A stretch of DNA of 64,000 bases, taken from assembly GCF_900605005.1 (NCBI RefSeq), contig NZ_LR027558.1, positions 1,718,134 to 1,782,133 on the forward strand, in the 5' to 3' direction. This stretch comes from Acidipropionibacterium timonense (GTDB lineage: Bacteria > Actinomycetota > Actinomycetes > Propionibacteriales > Propionibacteriaceae). Within the stretch, counting starts at the first letter, position 1. Every line of letters begins with the position of its first letter. Of the stretch, positions 7,701 to 15,578 are shown one piece after another. The notes under the pieces were generated by a model, which saw only the letters and a program-made list of their open reading frames with translations, was not told the origin of the DNA and searched no databases. Position numbers and translations under genes: made by a program.

Positions 7701-8968
7701 AGGAGTTCGAGCGCCGCCTCATGGCTGTAGCTGCCTCGCTCAACGCAACCTTGCAGATCGCTCAGCGGGGCTTTCGCCCGGCTACGCCATGGTCTGGCAC
7801 CTCTCACCGTGGCGATGCAGTCGACGTCGTCGGTGGTGCCGACCTGTGGAAGATCCGCGACGCTCTGCGCAGCCAAGGGATTGCCGCTTGGGTGCGCGGC
7901 CCGGCCCAGAAGTTTTCGTGGCATGTCCACGGCATCCCGCTGCCGGGGGCCGGTATCGCTCTCGGATCGGCTGTCTATCAGCAGCAGGCGTATCGCGCCG
8001 GCGGCGATGGTTTGCATGGCCTGACGGGAAAGGACCCCTACGACCGAGGCGGGTCGCGTCCCGGATGGCTCGGGCGGGCAGTCTCAGCCGTGATGAGCTG
8101 GGCGGACCAGCTGGCCGCGAAGGCCAAGGCGGCGTTCGGTGGCCTGGCCGACCCGATGGCGTTCGTGCGCTCGAAGCTGTCGGGGCTCTCATCGCAGATC
8201 AGTGGTCATCTCGGGTCCTCCGGGTGGGCGACGGCTTTGGCGGGCCTGCCCGGCAAGCTCGCCGGGGATGCGGTGGCGTGGGCGAGGGGCCTGTGGGACA
8301 AGCTCAAGAGGTCTGGCGCAGATGGCGGTCAGGCTGGTACTGCTGGCAACCAGGAATCGTGGCGGCCTATGGTCGCCCGAGCCCTGGCGGCCACGGGTAT
8401 CGGTGGCGGACGCTCCGATGAGGACAAGTGGCTGCGCCAGATCATGACCGAGTCCTCGGGCAATCCCAAGCTCATCCAGTCGTCCGCCGTCTATGACGTC
8501 AACATCGCCCACGGCGATCCGGCGCGCGGCCTTGTCCAGGTGCCGAAGGTCACCTGGGACGACTTCGGCAAGGACATGGGGTCCTTCCTGCCGAACGTCT
8601 ACAACCCCCTCAAGAACCTCATCGTCGGCATGCGGGCCGCCAATGCCCAGCACCGCAACTGGCGGGCCGTCATCGGCTACGGCCACGGATACGTCGGCGG
8701 CGGGACGGTGCCGTTCTCGCAGATCGCTGCCCTGTCCGAGGATGGTCGCCCCGAGATCGTCGTCGGCGCCCAGATGCGCAAGCTCAATGCTGGCTCGACG
8801 GTGTTCAACGCCCGCCAGACGGCCCAGATGCTCGGACGGCAGTCGTCCCCGTCGGTCCTGGTCGTCCGCGATGTCGACGACCAGCTCGTGGGGCGCATGT
8901 ATGTCGAGGGCGCCAACGCCTTCGATGATCGGTGGGCCGATCTGGCCCGGACGGGAGCGGCAGCATGA
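4751..8968 (+). CDS. Tape measure protein with M15-like peptidase and SLT-like domains
   Basis: This is the longest gene of the phage (1405 residues from the ATG at 4751, inside the end of the chaperone frame). Residues 30 to 190 are an Ala/Lys/Glu coiled coil. Hydrophobic stretches lie near 235-265 and in the middle of the protein (for example GIVVAGIATLAAGLIYAY), as in other tape measures that enter the host membrane. Near 1018-1060 is a D,D-peptidase M15-like region (SHRGDAVDVV with H1019 and D1025, then WHVHG with H1058 and H1060). From about 1227 to 1310 is a lytic-transglycosylase-like region with E1234 in IMTESSGNP and the later GLVQVP. It sets tail length and probably opens the peptidoglycan during DNA entry. 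Confidence 0.9.
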   Translation: MATELAQGYLSLSVGFDGSPTKQLNDFLAGAQRSADRAGKAMGRSLSAGVRDGVEQARADTESARKTFESAEQSAKRAYSARENAAKAVEIAQAKLNETQAKYADALAKGAEKSSALLAAEDRAARAKQRLARAELDVAAADQKRSEAGGKVTEAIGKQEAAEKRAADSHRGVLASMRDGLAALQAKMPNPYASMPAQGSKSAQETSDRFAKTLQRASSKMGTTLKSGLSASFKVAVGSAAAAAATGVGALTATAGVALTKGFSRLSSIDQATQKLRGLGSSAKDVSQIMQDSLSSVKGTAFGLDEAATTSAMMVATGIKPGRQLASVLRTVADTATIAGMSMSDAGRIFSSVAARGKLQGDDMMQLTSQGVPVLQLLSKQLHKSTADVSTMVSKGKIDFATFSAAMQQGLGGSAKQSGQTFTGAMKNIGASLGRVGANFMGGVFPKMAPLFNGVTTSLGPLEDGAKKVGSAIGSVLGPAIDKLTRTLSSGGATTALKGLRDGLGGLYDVLVKGDFTQRFADAFHMQEDSAFTGWLLDVHDSIAHLGDGAAGARKKISDALGSLKPVVSGVWSGLSGDDAFKGADLDGKLSRWQRLGEKIRGALSEGKRLLTDFFSSVTTFVKGAGAALGPFLGDLVKLAGATALGAVVGALKILTPMLRDVGRFMAQHKKLVGSIAAGLVTFAAGYKAVTVAMDLWAARTKIVAAAQAALNVVMNLNPIGIVVAGIATLAAGLIYAYRHSETFRKGVNAAFSGVKKAAVAIGQWFSGPFVGFFKSAFGWVAKVAVGFWHGIVATFTAIHNGVLRIVEVMWARIKFAFTLGKGIILYVADSIKSGVITIFTGIKDGAIRAFTGMKDGIKKVWDAVKSIVSKPIRWVIDTPINKGLIAAVASVQRFFGVKNPMKPLSIAGFRGGGVIPGSFDPAHRDNVLGLSIGGVPTARVEPGEFVVNRRQTARNLPLLHAINSGLHGYAGGGLVGGSGRWSQEFERRLMAVAASLNATLQIAQRGFRPATPWSGTSHRGDAVDVVGGADLWKIRDALRSQGIAAWVRGPAQKFSWHVHGIPLPGAGIALGSAVYQQQAYRAGGDGLHGLTGKDPYDRGGSRPGWLGRAVSAVMSWADQLAAKAKAAFGGLADPMAFVRSKLSGLSSQISGHLGSSGWATALAGLPGKLAGDAVAWARGLWDKLKRSGADGGQAGTAGNQESWRPMVARALAATGIGGGRSDEDKWLRQIMTESSGNPKLIQSSAVYDVNIAHGDPARGLVQVPKVTWDDFGKDMGSFLPNVYNPLKNLIVGMRAANAQHRNWRAVIGYGHGYVGGGTVPFSQIAALSEDGRPEIVVGAQMRKLNAGSTVFNARQTAQMLGRQSSPSVLVVRDVDDQLVGRMYVEGANAFDDRWADLARTGAAA

Positions 8969-10812
8969 CGCACGTCACCCAGCGGGCCCAGTATTGTGCG
9001 TTCGTCGAGGAGGCTGCCCCGTCGGCGCGCAACTTCACCCGACACACCTACCTCCAGGTGTCAGGGACGTCCGGGAAGCGCTACTGGACGGTCCTGTGGT
9101 TCGCCAACCCTTTCCCGTCGACCGGGGCGAACGTCACCAAGGCTGTCCTCACGGTTCGGCTGCGTGCCAACACGAACACGAGCCATGCCATCACCGCCCA
9201 GCTCGCCGACAAGTGGGCGGCGTCGTTCTGGACCCTGGACTGGACGACGAAGCCCTCCGGCACGGGTCCACGCACCGATGCCACCCGCACGGGGGCTCTC
9301 AAGACCGGCGACCTGTGGCAGATCGATGTCACCGCACAGATGCAGCGCGTGGCTGATGGCCAGCGGTTCTACGGTCTGCTGCTGTGGTCCCCGCTGTCGG
9401 GCGACACCGTCACCATGGACGGCTCGGCGGGGGCGACGCCGACTCTCGACATCGACTGGTGGTCGAATCCGCTGCCCCCCACTGACATGTCGCCCACCTC
9501 CGGAGCCGTCGTGGGAACCCCCACTCCGACTCTGAGGTGGACGTTCTACGACCATGCGGGGCGCACCGACATTGCCACCTGTCAGGTGCAGACGGCGTCG
9601 ACGCAGACCGGATTCTCCTCTCCGAGCTGGGACTCGGGGCAGGTGGCGACCACGCTGTGCCAGATGGAGACCTCGTCGGTCTCAGGGTGGCCCAAGCTCG
9701 CCGTCGGATCGCGGGTGTGGTGGCGGGTGCGAATCCAGGATGGATCTGGACTGTGGTCCGGATGGTCCGCACCGGCCAGCATGACCTATCAGTCGCTGCC
9801 GGTGGTCACACTCACGTACCCGTCGTCCTCGTCGCCGACCGTCACCGACCCCACGCCTCCGATCACCTGGACCGTTACCCCTGGGTCCGGCGGAGCCGTC
9901 ACCCACTGGCGGGTCATCGTCTCCCGGTGGGATGGGGCGAGCCTGACGCAGATTGACAGCTCCGGGGTCATCTATACTTCGGCCACGTCGTGGACCCCGA
10001 CGGTCCCCATGGCGTCATCCGGGCGGTATCAGGTGCTCGTGCAGGCATGGGATGGTCTGACACAACGGGTGGGGACGCCGGGATGCCCCCCTCGAGGCGA
10101 GGCGTCCGCCACTGTTTCCTATGCCCCGTCGGCCACGGTCTCCGGGGTGTCCAGTCTGACAGCCGATCAGGATCGCACGCGGCCCGAGGTGCGCCTGTCG
10201 TGGAGTCGATCCGAGCTGCCCGATGAGTGGATCATCTTGCGCGACGGCGTTCAGGTGGACCGAGTATCGGGTGCCACCTGGGGTTCGGTTGCTTCCGGTT
10301 TCGGTCGGTGGGTGTATGTCGCCTCGGGTCGTCACACTGTCGGTGTGCAGGCTGTCGTCAATGGCAAGGCATCGACTCCGACGCAGATCACGGTCGAGCG
10401 CGACCTGCAGGGCACCTGGCTCATCGACCCGGATACCGACGAGGCGGTCGGCGTCGTGGGCGACACCGATCACGACCTCAAGATGCCAGAGGTCTCCGCG
10501 AGCCTCGAGCCGCTCGGATCGCCCCGTGTCGTCGTCATCGTCTCGGCCCAACGAGGCTATGAGGGAACTGTCTCGGGGATGCTCGTGCCCCTGTCCGGGA
10601 TCGCTGACACCCCTGACGTCTGGTCGCGTCGGCTCCTGGGATGGAAGACGCGCATCGGGCATCGGTTCCTGCTGGTCATCGAGGACCAGGTGCTCCCGGT
10701 CAACGTGTCGAACGTGCAGCTGTCGAGCGTCAACCGCAAGGCCGGACGCATGTGGCGGACCTCATTCGACTTCCACCAGATCGACCAGTTCCCCTTCGGC
10801 GGCGACGCATGA
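8965..10812 (+). CDS. Minor tail protein with DNRLRE-like and fibronectin III-like domains
   Basis: The start is the ATG at 8965, overlapping the tape measure stop as ATGA, giving 615 residues. Residues 1 to 170 resemble a DNRLRE/CBM96-type beta domain (GKRYWTVLWF, TKAVLTVRLRAN, WQIDVTAQMQ, FYGLLLW, DGSAGATPTLDIDW). This is followed by two or three immunoglobulin or fibronectin III-like repeats rich in Trp, Thr, Ser and Pro (IQDGSGLWSGWS). The C-terminal part (about 480 to 615) resembles the distal tail protein core. It probably replaces a simple distal tail protein and adds carbohydrate-binding domains at the tail tip. Confidence 0.75.
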   Translation: MTHVTQRAQYCAFVEEAAPSARNFTRHTYLQVSGTSGKRYWTVLWFANPFPSTGANVTKAVLTVRLRANTNTSHAITAQLADKWAASFWTLDWTTKPSGTGPRTDATRTGALKTGDLWQIDVTAQMQRVADGQRFYGLLLWSPLSGDTVTMDGSAGATPTLDIDWWSNPLPPTDMSPTSGAVVGTPTPTLRWTFYDHAGRTDIATCQVQTASTQTGFSSPSWDSGQVATTLCQMETSSVSGWPKLAVGSRVWWRVRIQDGSGLWSGWSAPASMTYQSLPVVTLTYPSSSSPTVTDPTPPITWTVTPGSGGAVTHWRVIVSRWDGASLTQIDSSGVIYTSATSWTPTVPMASSGRYQVLVQAWDGLTQRVGTPGCPPRGEASATVSYAPSATVSGVSSLTADQDRTRPEVRLSWSRSELPDEWIILRDGVQVDRVSGATWGSVASGFGRWVYVASGRHTVGVQAVVNGKASTPTQITVERDLQGTWLIDPDTDEAVGVVGDTDHDLKMPEVSASLEPLGSPRVVVIVSAQRGYEGTVSGMLVPLSGIADTPDVWSRRLLGWKTRIGHRFLLVIEDQVLPVNVSNVQLSSVNRKAGRMWRTSFDFHQIDQFPFGGDA

Positions 10813-11987
10813 TCGACCTCAAGCTGTCCGCCGACGACCTGGCCGCTTTCGAGGCTGGCCTGATCGTCGACCACAAGGTGCGGTTCCGGGTCGACGTACT
10901 CGACCTCGACCATCACATCATGGCCTCGGCCGACGATGGTGTCCTGTCCGGGCAGGTCGATGTCGACGTCGAGGCCGACGTTTCGCGTACCTGCACTCTC
11001 GAGCTGCGCGACCCCCAGAACCGTCTCAACCTCGACACCCAGGGTCCGGCCCAGGCGGCCCTCTACGCCGACCGCATGATTCGGGTCCATTACGGTGTCT
11101 GGTCCGAGCAGTTGCCCCGATGGGTCGATGTGCCCGTGTTCACGGGACCCATCACGAGCCTCAAGCGCAACGCCGACTCGATCTCCCTGTCCGCCCAGGG
11201 CAAGGAGTCGTTCCTCACCGTGCCGCAGTCGCGGAACTGGATCATCCCGGCCGGGGCTCGCAAGTCCGATGTCCTGTCCCGCGTCCTGACCGAGTCCGGC
11301 GAGCAGTTCACGTCGATCCCACGATGGTCAGACAAGATCACTGCGACCTGGCAGTGCCTGTCGAACGAGGCCCCATGGCCCAAGCTCCAGCAGCTGTCGT
11401 ACACCCTGGCGTCCCGTGACGCCGGGACTGATCCTCTGCTGCACTACAACGGGATGGGGGTCTGCCAGCTCAAGAGCAACGTCAAGAAGCCCGCCTGGAC
11501 GTTCCGGCGGGGCGTCGACATCCTCACCGAGCCTGACATCACCTCGGACGTCTCTGCGATCAAGAACTTCGTCGTTGTCTACGGGGGCACCCCAGCCGGG
11601 GCCAAGAAGGCGGTCTCGGCGACCGCGACACTTCCGGCCTCAAGCCCGTTCAGCCCCCAGAGTCTGGCCCGCAACGGCGTGCCGCGGTATCTGCGCGACG
11701 AGGTGACCAATACTGACATCACCTCGGCCAAGGACGCCAAGATCATCGCCCAGCGCAGGCTTGACGATCTGGGGTGGGCCTACGTGGACCTGGCCTTCGA
11801 TTGCCTCGTCATCCCACACCTGGAACCCCGGGACATGGTGGCCGTCGAGGCTGGCGACTGGACGTGGCGGATGGCGCTCATGAAGTACTCGATCCCGCTG
11901 TCGGCCGATGGTCACATGTCCGTGAGCCGCCACACGCACGTACGCAAGGTCACGCGCCGCGTCCAGAACCCCAGGAGGCCTCGATGA
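10809..11987 (+). CDS. Minor tail protein (baseplate hub-like)
   Basis: The protein has 392 residues from the ATG at 10809, coupled to the preceding gene by ATGA. It starts with a strand-rich segment (VRFRVDVLDLDHHIMASADDGVLSG) and contains ADVSRTCTLELRDPQNRLNL, a pattern typical of the tail hub or Tal-like N-terminal domain of actinophage minor tail proteins. A second beta domain near residues 280 to 360 (DLAFDCLVIPHLEPRDMV) resembles hub domains. It follows the distal tail gene and precedes the fibre gene, as expected for the tail-tip hub. Confidence 0.75.
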   Translation: MIDLKLSADDLAAFEAGLIVDHKVRFRVDVLDLDHHIMASADDGVLSGQVDVDVEADVSRTCTLELRDPQNRLNLDTQGPAQAALYADRMIRVHYGVWSEQLPRWVDVPVFTGPITSLKRNADSISLSAQGKESFLTVPQSRNWIIPAGARKSDVLSRVLTESGEQFTSIPRWSDKITATWQCLSNEAPWPKLQQLSYTLASRDAGTDPLLHYNGMGVCQLKSNVKKPAWTFRRGVDILTEPDITSDVSAIKNFVVVYGGTPAGAKKAVSATATLPASSPFSPQSLARNGVPRYLRDEVTNTDITSAKDAKIIAQRRLDDLGWAYVDLAFDCLVIPHLEPRDMVAVEAGDWTWRMALMKYSIPLSADGHMSVSRHTHVRKVTRRVQNPRRPR

Positions 11988-13981
11988 GCATTCCCGGCAG
12001 GGTGTCCATGGTGACGACCGTCGAGGCCGGCGGTGTCGTCACTGGATGGTCTGGGGTCACCATGGCCATGGTCGATGCGTCCGGGCTCGCTGTCGATGCC
12101 GGGACCATCAGCCTCGATGGTGGTGTCACGACCATCGGCTACACCGATGTCACCTGGGGTGAGACCGACACTGACCCCGACCTGCTCACGACGGCCGTCT
12201 CGGCTCCGGCGGGCTGGGTGCCCGATGGCGGGGAGCAGTGGGCGCAGGTGTGGCCTCCGGCTGTCGACATCATCGCCGCCGTCCAGCTGTACGACGGCAC
12301 CGATGTGCGCGCCATCGTCCCGCACTCGCTGCGAGCTGTCCTTCCTGACGGCAACCGTGACGACGACGAGGCCGAGTCGGTGACCGTCGACCTGCAGGAT
12401 GGACGGTGGACCGTCACCGACGTCGTCGGACGCCGGGCCCAGATCCCCATGTCGGCGCTGTCGTCCGAGGTGACCGTGGCGATCGCGAGCGCCTCGGGCA
12501 GGAACACCAACACCTACTCCCTCAACTCGCCCGACGGGTCACCTGTCGGAAACCGCGGTGACGCCTGGTTCCAGCTCGACAGCAATGGCCACACCATCGG
12601 CATGTGGCACTCCGATGGCACCACCTGGCAGGCGGACACCATCGACGGCACTGCCCTGGCGAACTTGGATGCCGGCACCATCACGTCCGGGTCGCTGTCC
12701 GGTATCGACGTGTGGTCGCCGTCGCCAACGGCCCTCCCTCGGGTCCATGTGGGCAGTGCGACTGTTGAGGTTCTGCGTGATGACGGCGACGGCAGCGCCT
12801 ACGCCTCAACGTCATTGGGCGGGGCCTCTGATGACCATCTGTTCATTTACGATGTCGCCGGTATCCCTGTGGCCGGTTTTGGCTCGGACGGCTCCGGTGT
12901 AGCTGGCGACATGGCGGTGAATGGGACGCTCACGGTTGCCGGAACTGACATTATGGATACTATTGCCGCACTGCCGCAGGGCATTGTTTTCAGGCAGAAA
13001 CTCGGATCGACATCGTCGCTGAATAATCTCCAGTTCGGAAATACTGAGCTGGGCTTGCTGGAGTTTGATACTCCTTTGCACGCCGGGCGTGTCTATCGGT
13101 TCGTGGTGCAGGGTGGTGTGTGGACGAGCGCGGCAGATCAGATCTACTTGCGTCTGAGGATGACGTCTGATGTCGGTGGGGCTCCGTCGCCTGTGACGAC
13201 TGGCGCAGCGCAGCTCGACATGATGTCAACCAAGGCGCCGGGCGGAAACACTTACACATATTGGGAATCCATTCTTCCGGTGCAGCAGAATGACACTACC
13301 GTGCGGCTGCTGCTGTCAGCGCACATGAACACGTTCGGCGTATACGGCCGCTTCTCGTCTACCGACACCCACATGGCGAATATCTATCTGGAGGATATGG
13401 GGTCGTACGGGTCGTGGGGGGACGGGCAGGAGAATCAGGGCGGTGGCACGCCGTACGGGTCGTCCTCGGCCGGCACAGCTCCCACAGGTGCGGCGGTGCA
13501 AACCTACACCAGGCGATGGAACGCCGCCTACACCCGCACATGGCAGGGATCGACTGTCGTCACCTCCGATCTACAGCAGGGCTCCTATGGCGGGACCCGG
13601 CGATACTCGGTGCTCCTGTGGGGCGGTGCGCCGTCGACTGAGCTGTCATCCGGTGGCGTGCATATTTCACGTATGCGGCTGTATTTACGGAATACTCACT
13701 GGTACTATTCGGCCGGCGGATATGCGCGGATCGGGCACTACGATGACACCTCCCTCCCATCCTCGCCGCAAACCTCGGGCGGCGGGGCATTCACGACCTC
13801 CCTGTGGGGTGTGGGGGCTGCAAGGTGGGTTGACATCCCGTCAGGTTGGTGGTCTGGTATCGCGAACGGAACCATTCGCGGCTTCACTCTGGGTGAGGGT
13901 GCGGGGACGGATTTGACCTATTTCGGGCGCTTCTCGAACGCTCCGTCTGATGTCAGTCTTGAAGTCACCTACACCAAGTGA
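11984..13981 (+). CDS. Minor tail / receptor-binding-type protein
   Basis: The protein has 665 residues and is coupled by ATGA at 11984. The first 250 residues are Val/Asp/Thr-rich beta structure; a phage tip motif region follows (DAWFQLDSNGHTIGMWHSDG, then TIDGTALANLDAGTITSG). The C-terminal third is Gly/Ser/Trp/Tyr-rich, with features of a binding domain (TYTRRWNAAYTRTWQGS, YARIGHYDDTSLP). From about 12940 to 13120 the DNA is clearly poorer in GC and uses codons such as ATT, AAT and TTT that neighbours avoid, which suggests a recombined segment. A role in host recognition is inferred from position and composition. Confidence 0.7.
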   Translation: MSIPGRVSMVTTVEAGGVVTGWSGVTMAMVDASGLAVDAGTISLDGGVTTIGYTDVTWGETDTDPDLLTTAVSAPAGWVPDGGEQWAQVWPPAVDIIAAVQLYDGTDVRAIVPHSLRAVLPDGNRDDDEAESVTVDLQDGRWTVTDVVGRRAQIPMSALSSEVTVAIASASGRNTNTYSLNSPDGSPVGNRGDAWFQLDSNGHTIGMWHSDGTTWQADTIDGTALANLDAGTITSGSLSGIDVWSPSPTALPRVHVGSATVEVLRDDGDGSAYASTSLGGASDDHLFIYDVAGIPVAGFGSDGSGVAGDMAVNGTLTVAGTDIMDTIAALPQGIVFRQKLGSTSSLNNLQFGNTELGLLEFDTPLHAGRVYRFVVQGGVWTSAADQIYLRLRMTSDVGGAPSPVTTGAAQLDMMSTKAPGGNTYTYWESILPVQQNDTTVRLLLSAHMNTFGVYGRFSSTDTHMANIYLEDMGSYGSWGDGQENQGGGTPYGSSSAGTAPTGAAVQTYTRRWNAAYTRTWQGSTVVTSDLQQGSYGGTRRYSVLLWGGAPSTELSSGGVHISRMRLYLRNTHWYYSAGGYARIGHYDDTSLPSSPQTSGGGAFTTSLWGVGAARWVDIPSGWWSGIANGTIRGFTLGEGAGTDLTYFGRFSNAPSDVSLEVTYTK

Positions 13982-13988
13982 GGCGCTC

Positions 13989-14357
13989 ATGAGTCCAATG
14001 ATTCCGATTCCTCCGCCTGATCAGTGGGACGACATCATCACGGCATTCGGCGGCGTCCTGGCCGCCCTGGCGGCGCTCGTCGGTGCCCTGTGGTCCGGCT
14101 ACAGGACGCGTATCGAGGTGCGGGAGATGCGCGGGAAGCTCGACTCGGAAACGTCACCGGATCACGGGTCGAGCCTGCGTGATTCGGTCGACAGGATCGA
14201 AGCGAGGATCGGCGAGATGCGGGACACACAGCGTGGCATGGCCCGCGACATCGGCCGTCTGGGCAGCGCAGATCAGCGGATCGAGCAGACAGCAGACCAC
14301 ATTCATGAGGACATTCGTCGCCGCCTGGAGCGGCTTGAGGACACGAGGAGTAGATGA
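13989..14357 (+). CDS. DUF2746-like membrane/coiled-coil phage protein
   Basis: The 122-residue protein starts at the ATG at 13989, since the ribosome-binding context and the conserved MSPMIPIPPPDQW start fit this site better than the upstream in-frame ATG inside the fibre gene. One transmembrane helix (residues about 15 to 35, GGVLAALAALVGALW) is followed by a basic stretch and a long charged coiled coil (residues 55 to 120, RDSVDRIEARIGEMRD). DUF2746-type proteins of this layout occur beside lysis genes in mycobacteriophages and propionibacterial phages; their exact role, perhaps spanin- or holin-related, is not settled. Confidence 0.65.
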   Translation: MSPMIPIPPPDQWDDIITAFGGVLAALAALVGALWSGYRTRIEVREMRGKLDSETSPDHGSSLRDSVDRIEARIGEMRDTQRGMARDIGRLGSADQRIEQTADHIHEDIRRRLERLEDTRSR

Positions 14358-14358
14358 C

Positions 14359-15288
14359 ATGGCGACACCATTGACAGCTGATCAGCAGCTGGCCGCATAT
14401 CGTGCGGCCGGTGTGACGATCAGGGAAGTGCCTGGATGGCGCGATAGGGGCATGTGGCGTATCCCGGCGAAGGGTTGGGAGCCGCATGGTGTGGTGATTC
14501 ACCACACCGCCGGGGGGCTCGGTTCCCGTAGCGTCACCGAGTATATCTCGGACATTATCAACGGCGACCCGGCATGCCCGGACAAAGCAAACGTTGTCAT
14601 CGACCCTGACGGGGTCCTGTGGGTGAATGCGGCCGGACGGGCGAACCACTGTCTCCAGTATTCCGACAAGGCATGGAGTGGTTGGCTGCACGAAACGTTC
14701 CCATTCGCGAGTAGCGTGAATTGGCGCGGCTCGAGGCAGAACGCCAACAAGTACACGTACGGGGTGGAGTGCATTGCGGCCGGTGCGCCGAACGCGAAGC
14801 AGCAGGAGACGGCGGCACGGTGGGCGGCTGCTATCTGTCGTGCTCATGGCTGGTCTGCCGGGTCGGTGTGCGGTCACGGCGAGGTCGCCGACGATAGGGA
14901 CTGGTCTGATCCGGGCCTTGACATGGGGGCGTTTCGTAAGCGGGTTGCGGCGATTCTCGGCGGCGCATCCACGGCGTCAACGTCCACGACATCCACGTCC
15001 AACACATCCACTACATCCAGTGTATCCACGAGTGAAGGAGAACTCACCATGAGCCAGTACAGCGACATCATGTCGCGCCTTGAGGACATTTACCGTGCTG
15101 CCGGCGAAGGCCGTGCAGCCGCGATCCGCGCCGAACGGAAAATCGACGCGCTGCCGAAGACGTTCCTGTCGGCTATCACGTGGGGCAAGAAGGAGAACAA
15201 TCTCGCCCGGCTGTTGACGCGGGTTTCCGCGTATGTGGGCCGCGAGGGTGTCGACTGGGATTTCGACAGCACGAAGAAGGCGGCATGA
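14359..15288 (+). CDS. Endolysin, N-acetylmuramoyl-L-alanine amidase (amidase_2)
   Basis: The protein has 309 residues from the ATG at 14359, with GAGGAG eight bases upstream. Residues 25 to 200 form an amidase_2/PGRP domain with zinc ligands in VIHHTAG (H48) and CGHGEVADD (H173), and the GVECIAAG strand. It cleaves between muramic acid and the stem peptide. Residues about 205 to 225 are a Ser/Thr linker made of repeated TCC/ACA codons, followed by a separate C-terminal domain (about 230 to 309, DIMSRLEDIYRAAGEGRAAA) that presumably binds the wall. Its end overlaps the holin start. Confidence 0.9.
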   Translation: MATPLTADQQLAAYRAAGVTIREVPGWRDRGMWRIPAKGWEPHGVVIHHTAGGLGSRSVTEYISDIINGDPACPDKANVVIDPDGVLWVNAAGRANHCLQYSDKAWSGWLHETFPFASSVNWRGSRQNANKYTYGVECIAAGAPNAKQQETAARWAAAICRAHGWSAGSVCGHGEVADDRDWSDPGLDMGAFRKRVAAILGGASTASTSTTSTSNTSTTSSVSTSEGELTMSQYSDIMSRLEDIYRAAGEGRAAAIRAERKIDALPKTFLSAITWGKKENNLARLLTRVSAYVGREGVDWDFDSTKKAA

Positions 15289-15578
15289 TGACTGAGACGC
15301 AGCGTAAGGCCCTGTACGGGGTGGCCACAGCGGTCCTGGCGGCGCTGGGTGCGTGGGGTCTCATCGACGCACCGACTCAGGGGTCCATCGCCCAGGTGGT
15401 GGCGTCGGCCCTGACTCTGGCGTCGATGGTGGCGCCGCTGGTGGCACACAGGCACACCCCGTCCCCGGCGTCGGAGGTGGCTCCGACGGTGCCTGCTGCT
15501 GTGGCGGGTGAGGTCGACCCGGATGTCGAGGTGCCCGACCCGGAGCCTCAGCATGCTGACGTGGGTGACGTGTCGTGA
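15285..15578 (+). CDS. Holin, two transmembrane segments
   Basis: The protein has 97 residues from the ATG at 15285, overlapping the endolysin stop (ATGATG; a second in-frame ATG follows at 15288). Two hydrophobic segments (ALYGVATAVLAALGAWGLI and AQVVASALTLASMVAPLVA) are separated by a short turn and followed by a Pro/Glu/Asp-rich cytoplasmic tail. Size, topology and position behind the amidase identify it as the holin that releases the endolysin by forming membrane holes at lysis time. A dual start (two Met codons in tandem) is visible but no positively charged residue separates them, so a lambda-type antiholin is not supported. Confidence 0.85.
   Translation: MMTETQRKALYGVATAVLAALGAWGLIDAPTQGSIAQVVASALTLASMVAPLVAHRHTPSPASEVAPTVPAAVAGEVDPDVEVPDPEPQHADVGDVS

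Noticed and set aside
14970-15030. Repeats in the endolysin gene as an independent element
   Set aside because: The ACATCCAC-type repeats encode the Ser/Thr linker of the endolysin in frame.
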